A stretch of 38,061 bases of DNA. Source: Bacillota bacterium (lineage in GTDB: Bacteria > Bacillota_I > Bacilli_A > Izemoplasmatales > Hujiaoplasmataceae). Every line of letters starts with the position of its first letter. The first letter of the stretch is position 1. Of this stretch, positions 22,744-29,343 are shown piece after piece. The position numbers were made by a program, and so were the translations under genes. Under the pieces are notes generated by a model, which was not told the DNA's origin, made no database searches, and was given only the letters and a program-made list of their open reading frames with translations. The stretch spans positions 1 through 38,061 of the forward strand of contig QKCT01000108.1 in the NCBI GenBank assembly GCA_003245625.1. The letters are read 5' to 3'.

Positions 22744-25368
22744 ATGGCTAAGTATGTTTATTTATTTAAAGAAGCAAACGCAACCATGCGTAACCTTCTT
22801 GGTGGCAAGGGTGCCAACCTTGCTGAAATGACAAATCTTGGTATGCCTGTTCCTCAAGGATTTACTGTATCAACAGAAGCTTGTACACAGTACTATACAG
22901 ATGGCAGACGTATCAATGATGAAATCGTTGCTCAAATTTTCGACGCTTTGCATAAAACTGAAGAAATCGTAGGAAAGACATTTGGCGACAACGAAAACCC
23001 ATTCTTGGTTTCCGTACGTTCCGGTGCCAGAGCTTCCATGCCTGGTATGATGGACACCATCTTGAACTTAGGTTTAAATGATGACGCTGTTCTAGGTTTG
23101 GCAAAACAAACCAACAATCCTCGTTTCGCATTTGACTCTTATCGTCGTTTCATCACGATGTTTAGTGATGTCGTAATGGAAATCTCTAAGAGCAACTTCG
23201 AAGCAATCTTCGACAAGAAGAAAGAAGAAAAAGGAATCGAACTCGACACAGAACTTACTGCAGAAGACTTGAAAGAAATCGTTGAAGGATTCAAGGCAAG
23301 ATACCTTGAATTAAAAGGCGAACCATTCCCTCAAGATCCAAAAGTACAATTGATCGAATCGATTAAAGCAGTATTCCGTTCCTGGGATAACCCAAGAGCG
23401 AACTACTACAGACGCATGAACAACATCCCTTATGAATGGGGTACCGCTGTTAACGTACAAGCAATGGTATTCGGTAATATGGGAGAAGATTCCGGTACCG
23501 GTGTTGCCTTTACACGTGACCCATCTACTGGAGAAAAAGAATTCTATGGAGAATACTTGTTCAATGCTCAAGGTGAAGATGTCGTAGCCGGTATCCGTAC
23601 ACCTAAACCAATTTCTGAATTGGAAAAAGATAATCCAGCAATTTACAAACAATTCCGTGAAATCAGCGATAAGTTGGAAAAACACTACAAAGATATGCAA
23701 GATATGGAGTTCACAATTGAAAAAGGAAAACTCTTTATGTTGCAAACAAGAAACGGAAAAAGAACTGCTCAAGCAGCTCTAAAAATTGCAATCGACCTCG
23801 TAAAAGAAGGTCTATTGACAGAACAAGAAGCATTGTTAAAAGTGGATCCGAAACAATTGGACGCATTGCTTCACCCTACATTTGAACCTACTTCCTTGGC
23901 AAGTGCTGAAGTAATTGCTAAAGGATTAAATGCATCTCCAGGTGCAGCTACCGGTAGAGCAGTATTCACTGCTGAACGTGCAGCTGAACTTGCAAAAGAT
24001 GGTAAACCAGTTATTCTTGTTCGTACCGAAACCAGTCCTGAAGACATCGAAGGTATGGCAGTAGCATCCGGTGTATTAACTAGCCGTGGTGGTATGACAA
24101 GCCATGCAGCCGTTGTTGCAAGAGGAATGGGTACTTGCTGCGTTGCAGGTGCTGGAACGGTGAAAGTAAACGAAGAAGAAAAATTCTTTGAAGTAGCCGG
24201 TAAGAAATATTTTGAAGGAGATTATATCTCATTAGATGGTTCTACCGGAAATATCTACGGTGAAGAAATTAAAACCCAAGATGCAACCGTTAGTGGCGAC
24301 TTCGCTACCTTAATGGCTTGGGCAGACAAATACAGATCATTGAAAGTTAGAACAAATGCAGATAATCCTAGAGATGCAAAAACTGCTTATGACTTTGGTG
24401 CTGAAGGTATTGGTCTATGCCGTACAGAGCATATGTTCTTTGAAGGCGAACGTATCAAAGCGATGCGCGAAATGATTGTTTCCAAAACAGTCGAAGAACG
24501 TGAAGTTGCTTTAGCAAAATTATTGCCGATGCAACGTCAAGACTTCATCGGTTTGTATGAAGAAATGCATGGTTTCCCTGTAACAATTCGTTACTTAGAC
24601 CCACCACTACATGAATTCTTACCGAATGAAGATGAAGATATCGCTGAATTGGCGAAAGAAATGGGACTTACATTTGATGAATTAAAAGCAACAGTAGAAT
24701 CCCTTCATGAAACCAATCCAATGCTTGGTCACCGCGGAGTACGTTTGTCCTTGACATATCCTGAAATCGCTGTGATGCAAACAACTGCTGTTATCGAAGC
24801 TGCAATTCACGTTAACCAAAACGGTGGAAAAGTTATTCCTGAAATCATGATTCCACTTGTTGGCGAACTCAAAGAGTTGAAATATTTGAAAGACATCGTC
24901 GTCAAAACAGCAGATGAAATCATCGCGAAGGCTGGGGTTGAATTAGAATACTCTGTCGGTACTATGATTGAAATCCCTCGTGCTGCTATCTTAGCAGAAG
25001 AAATCGCTACAGAAGCTGAATTCTTCAGTTTCGGTACCAACGACTTGACCCAAATGACATTTGGTTTCTCAAGAGATGATGCTGGTAAATTCTTAGGGGA
25101 TTACTACGATAAGAAAATCTTCGAAAACGATCCATTTGCACATGTCGATACCAAAGGTGTCGGTACATTGATGAAATGGGCTGTTGAAGGCGGTAGAAAA
25201 ACTCGTAAAGATATGAAGATGGGTATTTGTGGAGAACACGGTGGAGATCCTGATTCCGTAGACTTCTGCCATAACATCGGATTGTCTTATGTCTCTTGCT
25301 CACCATTCCGCGTTCCAATCGCGCGTTTGGCTGCTGCACACGCTAATATTAAGAATCCTAGAAAATAA
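22744..25368 (+). CDS. ppdK: Pyruvate, phosphate dikinase
   Basis: PPDK interconverts pyruvate, ATP and phosphate with PEP, AMP and pyrophosphate. In fermentative bacteria it often runs toward ATP in glycolysis. The 874 residues match the usual length. An N-terminal ATP-grasp region starts with YLFKEANATMRNLLGGKGANLAEM and has SVRSGARASMPGMMDT. The central swivelling domain has GGMTSHAAVVARGMG with phospho-His454. The C-terminal PEP/pyruvate barrel has GLCRTEHMFF, RYLDPPLHEF, GTNDLTQMTFG and the catalytic-cysteine motif MGICGEHGGDP. Codon use looks more biased than the neighbours (frequent GAA, AAA, CCA), consistent with high expression. Own promoter and terminator. Confidence 0.97.
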   Translation: MAKYVYLFKEANATMRNLLGGKGANLAEMTNLGMPVPQGFTVSTEACTQYYTDGRRINDEIVAQIFDALHKTEEIVGKTFGDNENPFLVSVRSGARASMPGMMDTILNLGLNDDAVLGLAKQTNNPRFAFDSYRRFITMFSDVVMEISKSNFEAIFDKKKEEKGIELDTELTAEDLKEIVEGFKARYLELKGEPFPQDPKVQLIESIKAVFRSWDNPRANYYRRMNNIPYEWGTAVNVQAMVFGNMGEDSGTGVAFTRDPSTGEKEFYGEYLFNAQGEDVVAGIRTPKPISELEKDNPAIYKQFREISDKLEKHYKDMQDMEFTIEKGKLFMLQTRNGKRTAQAALKIAIDLVKEGLLTEQEALLKVDPKQLDALLHPTFEPTSLASAEVIAKGLNASPGAATGRAVFTAERAAELAKDGKPVILVRTETSPEDIEGMAVASGVLTSRGGMTSHAAVVARGMGTCCVAGAGTVKVNEEEKFFEVAGKKYFEGDYISLDGSTGNIYGEEIKTQDATVSGDFATLMAWADKYRSLKVRTNADNPRDAKTAYDFGAEGIGLCRTEHMFFEGERIKAMREMIVSKTVEEREVALAKLLPMQRQDFIGLYEEMHGFPVTIRYLDPPLHEFLPNEDEDIAELAKEMGLTFDELKATVESLHETNPMLGHRGVRLSLTYPEIAVMQTTAVIEAAIHVNQNGGKVIPEIMIPLVGELKELKYLKDIVVKTADEIIAKAGVELEYSVGTMIEIPRAAILAEEIATEAEFFSFGTNDLTQMTFGFSRDDAGKFLGDYYDKKIFENDPFAHVDTKGVGTLMKWAVEGGRKTRKDMKMGICGEHGGDPDSVDFCHNIGLSYVSCSPFRVPIARLAAAHANIKNPRK

Positions 25369-25374
25369 TCATAG

Positions 25375-25404
25375 AAGAGCTTGAGCGATCAAGCTCTTTT
25401 TTTT
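25375..25404 (+). terminator. Terminator of ppdK
   Basis: AAGAGCTTGA (25375-25384) and TCAAGCTCTT (25389-25398) form a 10-bp stem over GCGA, followed by a T run to 25404. Confidence 0.92.
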
Positions 25405-25472
25405 GCTTTTTCTGAAAAAACCACAATGTAAACCAATGTAAATTTTTTATTGTTTTTATTTTGTCCTTTCGG

Positions 25473-25501
25473 TTGACAGTGCATTTTATATTCTATATAA
25501 T
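25473..25501 (+). promoter_or_regulatory. Consensus promoter of the structured RNA
   Basis: TTGACA (25473-25478), 17-base spacer, TATAAT (25496-25501): a full consensus. The expected start is about 25508, exactly where the 5' arm of the long helix begins. Confidence 0.9.
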
Positions 25502-25507
25502 GGAATT

Positions 25508-25687
25508 GTACTTAGTTGGTTGGAAATCACTCATACGCACTGCACAATAATTAAAAGGGAATCGAGGTCATTCTTGTGTTGAACGCCTGCATCAAGCAGG
25601 AATCCTAAGAGAATGTCAAGAGACACCCACGTAGAAGGTAGATGTAGTCTGCCAGAGTGATTTCCAACTGATTAAGTACTCTTTTTA
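25508..25687 (+). ncRNA. Structured small RNA, 6S-like candidate
   Basis: No protein is encoded here. Bases 25508-25532 pair with 25655-25679 in an unbroken 25-bp helix with only three G-U pairs (core GTTGGAAATCACTC with GAGTGATTTCCAAC). CTTTTT follows the 3' arm. Inside, CATTCT (25572-25577) can pair with AGAATG (25610-25615), and CCTGC with GCAGG (25587-25601 region) make an apical hairpin. Asymmetric unpaired flanks lie either side (about 25533-25570 and 25616-25654). The shape (closing stem, large open bubble, apical stem-loop, about 175 nt, consensus promoter) resembles 6S RNA, which binds housekeeping RNA polymerase. I could not confirm it by conserved sequence; raiA-type RNA or a new family remain options. 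It lacks tmRNA, SRP RNA and RNase P hallmarks. Confidence 0.7.
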
Positions 25688-25702
25688 TGAGGTGATTTTA
25701 GA

Positions 25703-26257
25703 ATGCTTAGAGTAGTTGGGGGAGAATTTCGTTCTCGCAAAATCAAGGAAGTTCCGTCAAAAGAGACACGACCTACGACGGATAAAAATAAAGAGGCAAT
25801 CTTTAATATGATGGGACAATACTTTCATGGAGGGCGTGCTTTGGATTTATTTGCAGGTAGTGGAGCTCTTGGTTTGGAAGCGTTGAGCCGTGGAATAGAA
25901 ATGGTCGATTTTGTCGACTCTTTTGTTTTAGCATGTAAAACCATCGAAGAAAATATCAAGACTCTTAAAGTAGAGTCGCAGTCAAACATTCATAGAATGG
26001 ATGCATTGTCCTTTCTACAAAGTTCTCCGATGCAGTATGATTTGATTTTGGCAGATCCACCATATAAACTTCACCTTTATGAAGCGATTTTGGAAACAAT
26101 CAACAGTAGACAATTGCTCGCAAGTAGTGGTATAATTGTATTTGAGGCTGACAAACAGGTTGTTTTTCCAGAACGGGTTGGTTTACTCGTTCGAACCAAA
26201 GAACGAATCTTCGGCATCACGAAATTTACCTTTTATGAAATGGGGGAAGAAGAATGA
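25703..26257 (+). CDS. rsmD: 16S rRNA (guanine966-N2)-methyltransferase
   Basis: RsmD methylates G966 of 16S rRNA using S-adenosylmethionine. The 184 residues have the N-terminal MLRVVGGEFRSRKIKEVPSKETRPTTDKNKEAIFN, diagnostic for the family. The SAM-binding motif I DLFAGSGALGLEALSRG is at 48-64 and the catalytic DPPY at 118-121. Length is normal. GAGGTGATTTTAG precedes ATG 25703, and the structured RNA's end lies just before, so rsmD may be read through from that promoter. The stop overlaps coaD by 4 bases, the usual rsmD-coaD arrangement. Confidence 0.95.
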   Translation: MLRVVGGEFRSRKIKEVPSKETRPTTDKNKEAIFNMMGQYFHGGRALDLFAGSGALGLEALSRGIEMVDFVDSFVLACKTIEENIKTLKVESQSNIHRMDALSFLQSSPMQYDLILADPPYKLHLYEAILETINSRQLLASSGIIVFEADKQVVFPERVGLLVRTKERIFGITKFTFYEMGEEE

Positions 26258-26733
26258 GAATTGGTTATTATCCAGGAACATTCGATCCAATTACTTACGG
26301 TCACTTAGATATCATAACTAGAGCAGCAAATCTGTTCGATAAATTATATGTTTCGGTTTCTTACAATCCGATTAAGAATCCGTTGTTTACAACGGAAGAA
26401 CGAGTAAAGCTCGTGACAGAAGTCTTGAAGGAAATCTCGAATATTGAAGTGGTACAAAGCAACATGTTGACCGTAGAACATTGTAAACAACTTGGAGCGT
26501 CTCATATCGTTAGAGGCTTGCGTGCTGTAACCGATTATGATTATGAATTCCAGTTAAATTCCATTAATCGAGAAATCAGTTCTGAAATCGACACTGTATT
26601 CTTGATGACACAGGGGAAATATAGTTTCTTTTCTTCTTCATCTGTTCGAGAATTGGCACAATTCGGCGGAAATGTTACTTCCTTTGTTCCTGACATTGTG
26701 AAAGAAGCAATTGATAAGAAGTTCAAGCGCTAA
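26254..26733 (+). CDS. coaD: Phosphopantetheine adenylyltransferase
   Basis: CoaD transfers AMP from ATP to 4'-phosphopantetheine, the penultimate step of coenzyme A synthesis. The 159 residues have YPGTFDPITYGHLDII with the catalytic T/HxGH-type motif (Thr14, His17), IVRGLRAVTDYDYEFQL, and the YSFFSSSSVRELAQFGG nucleotide-binding end. All match the family, as does the length. It overlaps rsmD (ATGA). CoA made here would also serve the CoA-disulfide-reductase-type enzyme at 34596-35948, although that link is only functional. Confidence 0.96.
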   Translation: MRIGYYPGTFDPITYGHLDIITRAANLFDKLYVSVSYNPIKNPLFTTEERVKLVTEVLKEISNIEVVQSNMLTVEHCKQLGASHIVRGLRAVTDYDYEFQLNSINREISSEIDTVFLMTQGKYSFFSSSSVRELAQFGGNVTSFVPDIVKEAIDKKFKR

Positions 26734-26770
26734 TCCACGCAATTCTTTGCCAAAAAAGTGAAAAATTTTC

Positions 26771-26799
26771 TTTACAAACTGGCTTTCACATATTATAAT
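26771..26799 (+). promoter_or_regulatory. Promoter of the tRNA-Arg cluster
   Basis: TTTACA (26771-26776), 17-base spacer, TATAAT (26794-26799), with transcription starting a few bases before tRNA-Arg(TCT) at 26813. Confidence 0.8.
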
Positions 26800-26812
26800 A
26801 TTATGTGCGTGT

Positions 26813-26889
<77 letters not shown>

Positions 26890-26900
26890 TTTGATTACGA

Positions 26901-26928
26901 AAGTCAGTTTTATCTGACTTTTTATTTT
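26901..26928 (+). terminator. Hairpin with T run between two tRNA-Arg genes
   Basis: AAGTCAG pairs with CTGACTT across a short T-rich loop, followed by TTTATTTT. It should terminate the first tRNA at least partly; no clear promoter for the second tRNA is seen, so read-through is likely. Confidence 0.75.
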
Positions 26929-27005
26929 GACCCGGTAGCTCAGCAGGACAGAGCTGCGGCTTCCTAAGCCGTCGGTCGGGGGTTCGAATCCCTTCCGGGT
27001 CGCCA
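26929..27005 (+). tRNA. tRNA-Arg (anticodon CCT)
   Basis: Acceptor arms GACCCGG and CCGGGTC, discriminator G and CCA are encoded. Stem GCGGC/GCCGT holds the loop TTCCTAA, anticodon CCT, reading AGG. It differs from tRNA-Arg(TCT) upstream at about seven of 77 positions, one of them a compensated acceptor pair (T-A to C-G), which indicates duplication followed by selection on structure. Confidence 0.95.
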
Positions 27006-27037
27006 GCATTTCATATCGGTATCGGAAAGGTCTTAGT

Positions 27038-27721
27038 ATGGACAATACAGAGCGCAATATGAAACGATTGATATTTCTCCTACCATTGTATTTTATCCCA
27101 TATCTAGCGATACAGTTGTTTGTTCAACTATCTTTGCATGGGGATCAAGAAACGAGTAAATCATTTTTGTATTTTGCTGGTATTGCTTTGTTTTTGACCA
27201 TAATCATCGCCGCTAGTTTCCATTATGCTAAAGTACGATTAGGAATCCTTATTGTGCTACTTAACGGAGTGGTTTCAGCTTTGGCTATCCATGCGTATAT
27301 TCTTCATATTGATCAATCAGTGGATGTGTCCTTATTATTGCAAGCGGGTAGTATTCCAATAGCCGCGATGGTAGTGTTCCTATTGTTATACCAAATCCCT
27401 CTCAAGAATACAAAATTGTTATACGGTGGTCTGATTATACTTGGAGTAGCTTTAATTGCTCTTATCATCGTTTGGATTGCAACTTCCAATAAGGCGTTTT
27501 GGTCTGAAGTATTCTTTGCCTCATTAATGTTGGTCTTTTACCTAGGGTTTTATTTGTTTTACGTAGATGGAAATTTTACATTCTCCTCTGCAATGACTTA
27601 TGCATCATTTGGTAGTTTAATGATTTTTATTGTCATATTAATGATTCTTTCAGAATCCGGTGACTTTTTGGAAGGCTTCTTTACTGGCGGTGGGTCCAGA
27701 CAAAAAAAAACAAAATTGTAA
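27038..27721 (+). CDS. Multi-helix membrane protein of unknown function
   Basis: A 227-residue hydrophobic protein with about seven membrane helices (approximately 9-29, 43-62, 67-88, 100-120, 127-148, 157-177, 184-206). A short glycine/lysine-rich tail ends it (FTGGGSRQKKTKL). I recognise no domain or catalytic motif. GGAAAGG lies ahead of ATG 27038. It sits alone between tRNA-Arg(CCT) and tRNA-Arg(CCG), 32 bases after one and 9 before the other, so it is likely co-transcribed with tRNAs. Function cannot be inferred. Confidence 0.7.
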   Translation: MDNTERNMKRLIFLLPLYFIPYLAIQLFVQLSLHGDQETSKSFLYFAGIALFLTIIIAASFHYAKVRLGILIVLLNGVVSALAIHAYILHIDQSVDVSLLLQAGSIPIAAMVVFLLLYQIPLKNTKLLYGGLIILGVALIALIIVWIATSNKAFWSEVFFASLMLVFYLGFYLFYVDGNFTFSSAMTYASFGSLMIFIVILMILSESGDFLEGFFTGGGSRQKKTKL

Positions 27722-27730
27722 ATTAATTCT

Positions 27731-27807
27731 GGCTCGGTAGCTCAGTTGGATAGAGCAGAAGCTTCCGGAGCTTAAGGTCGGGGGTTCGAGTCCCTTCCGA
27801 GTCGCCA
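27731..27807 (+). tRNA. tRNA-Arg (anticodon CCG)
   Basis: Acceptor arms GGCTCGG and CCGAGTC pair with one G-U at the second pair, then discriminator G and CCA. The loop TTCCGGA in stem GAAGC/GCTTA gives anticodon CCG at 27765-27767, reading CGG. The top pair of the anticodon stem (27-43) is a G-A mismatch. The T arm and acceptor 3' side are nearly the same as in the two upstream tRNA-Arg genes. Confidence 0.9.
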
Positions 27808-27820
27808 GATGAAATGATTG

Positions 27821-27845
27821 CCCATCCGTAAGGTTGGGTTTTTTT
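27821..27845 (+). terminator. Terminator after tRNA-Arg(CCG)
   Basis: CCCATCC (27821-27827) pairs with GGTTGGG (27832-27838) apart from one T-T mismatch, followed by seven T. Confidence 0.75.
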
Positions 27846-27897
27846 CATGGTTTTGTCACAGAAACAATCGAATTCCCAATAATATCAAAGCAATATA

Positions 27898-27926
27898 TTG
27901 ACAGAAGCCTAAATGATTGGTAATGT
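27898..27926 (+). promoter_or_regulatory. Probable promoter of the acyltransferase-like gene
   Basis: TTGACA (27898-27903), 17-base spacer and a weak -10, TAATGT (27921-27926). GGGAGGATATTTG precedes ATG 27958. Confidence 0.5.
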
Positions 27927-27957
27927 AGGTGGTAGAAGTTCTTGGGAGGATATTTGA

Positions 27958-29280
27958 ATGACCTCAAAGAAAGAATGGTTTCGTCTAGATAATTCCGGTA
28001 AAGTTTACCCGGAAGTCTATACAAAACGAGAAAGTCATACCTATCGTGTGCAAGTGGAGTTAACCGAAGAAGTCGATCCACTTGTTCTACAGATTGCCAG
28101 TAATCAGATTTTAAAACGATTTCCAATGTTTCGAGTAAAATTGAAACATGGATTCTTTTTGACATATTTGGATTATAACCCCAAAGAATTAATCGTCTCA
28201 GAGATGACTCACAAACTCTGTTCTACGATTGACTTTCATCAGAATAGAGGATTTCTATTCAAAGTACTGTATCGTCAAAATATCATTGCTGTGGAGATGT
28301 TTCATTCCTTAGCTGACGGTGCAGGTGTCATGGCTTTTTTACAAGCTCTGGTATTTCATTATCTCCAACTAAAAGGGTATCCTGTGAAACCGGAAAACCT
28401 AATCAAAACAATGGATGAAAAACCTCGTGATGAAGAATCAGAAGATGCAAACCAATTATATTACGATAAAACCAATCATGCTCAACAAAAACAACAAAAA
28501 GCATATCGAATGACCGGTACATTGTTTCATGAGAATGAAACGGGTTTGATAACCGGCGTTGTTAGCACTTCAAAAATGCTGGAGTATGTTCGTTCTAAAG
28601 AGCTAACGATAACTGAGTTTATCACATCTTTATTTATCTACTCCGTTTATCAAGCACAAATTCAATATCACACGGATGTGGAACGTCAATATCCAATGAA
28701 AATAGCAGTTCCTGTTAATTTAAGGCGTTTCTTTCCATCGAATACGCTACGGAATTTCTCGAATGTAATGATGACTCAAGTCGATATCGATAACGATGAC
28801 CTCACACTTGATGAAATCATCCAAACCGTAAAACAACAACTTCAAGTGGAAACATCTAAAGAAGTCTTGATTCGGAAACTCTCTGTCTTTGTCAAATATG
28901 GAAATAATCCATTCTTTCGATATCTACCTTACTTCATAAAGAAATTTCTCCTTAAAATTGGATATCGATTATTGGCAAGAAGAGTTAGCACGGCTTCGGT
29001 CACTAATATCGGCGTCATACGTTTTCCAAATTCTGTGGAGCCGTATATCAATGGGGTCACTGCAATCTTAGGCGCAGGACGTAACAGCAAAGATAATTGC
29101 TCGATTATCTCCTATCGAGATGAACTCAAGATTTCATTCTCTCGATCCATCAAAGAAACGGATATCGAACGAATCTTTTTTACCCATTTAACCTCTCTTG
29201 GAATGAGTGTAATATTGATTAGTAACTATGCAGAAGATTATCCTTTGGAAGAAAACCAGAAAAAGGGAAAAAAGCAATGA
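27958..29280 (+). CDS. Condensation/alcohol acetyltransferase-like protein
   Basis: A 440-residue cytosolic protein of the CoA-dependent acyltransferase superfamily (chloramphenicol acetyltransferase fold, AATase / wax-ester / condensation branch). It has the catalytic HxxxDG as HSLADG (His116, Asp120). The N-terminal layout is the family's (FRLDNSGKVYPEV, a QILKRFPMFRVKL helix). The second half has VPVNLRRFFPSNTLRNFSN, SVTNIGVIRFP and a final segment ISFSRSIKETDIERIFFTHL. It should transfer an acyl group to an alcohol, amine or sugar acceptor; the acceptor is unknown. No thiolation or other NRPS domain is attached. The N-terminus (WFRLDNSGKVYP) is shared by many Bacillota homologues. Confidence 0.78.
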   Translation: MTSKKEWFRLDNSGKVYPEVYTKRESHTYRVQVELTEEVDPLVLQIASNQILKRFPMFRVKLKHGFFLTYLDYNPKELIVSEMTHKLCSTIDFHQNRGFLFKVLYRQNIIAVEMFHSLADGAGVMAFLQALVFHYLQLKGYPVKPENLIKTMDEKPRDEESEDANQLYYDKTNHAQQKQQKAYRMTGTLFHENETGLITGVVSTSKMLEYVRSKELTITEFITSLFIYSVYQAQIQYHTDVERQYPMKIAVPVNLRRFFPSNTLRNFSNVMMTQVDIDNDDLTLDEIIQTVKQQLQVETSKEVLIRKLSVFVKYGNNPFFRYLPYFIKKFLLKIGYRLLARRVSTASVTNIGVIRFPNSVEPYINGVTAILGAGRNSKDNCSIISYRDELKISFSRSIKETDIERIFFTHLTSLGMSVILISNYAEDYPLEENQKKGKKQ

Positions 29281-29295
29281 TTTTTCAACCAATCG

Positions 29296-29325
29296 CTGAC
29301 AGCATTTAAACAATTTTGATATAAT
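29296..29325 (+). promoter_or_regulatory. Promoter of the glycosidase pair
   Basis: CTGACA (29296-29301), 18-base spacer, TATAAT (29320-29325) preceded by TGA (extended -10). GAGGTGA and ATG 29344 follow closely. Confidence 0.75.
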
Positions 29326-29343
29326 AGATTCGAGGTGAATTCG

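Noticed and set aside
23311-23772. Minus-strand open frame of 153 codons inside ppdK
   Set aside because: It is wholly antisense to a highly conserved gene, has no binding site and reads as a shadow of codon bias.
25508-25687. The structured RNA as SRP RNA, tmRNA, RNase P RNA or T-box
   Set aside because: No SRP tetraloop region, no alanine-like acceptor ends or tag frame, no RNase P core sequence, too short for RNase P, and no aminoacyl or amino-acid gene downstream for a T-box.
27038-27721. Integrated mobile element between the tRNA-Arg genes
   Set aside because: No integrase, transposase or clear attachment repeat is present; the repeats are those expected from homologous tRNAs.
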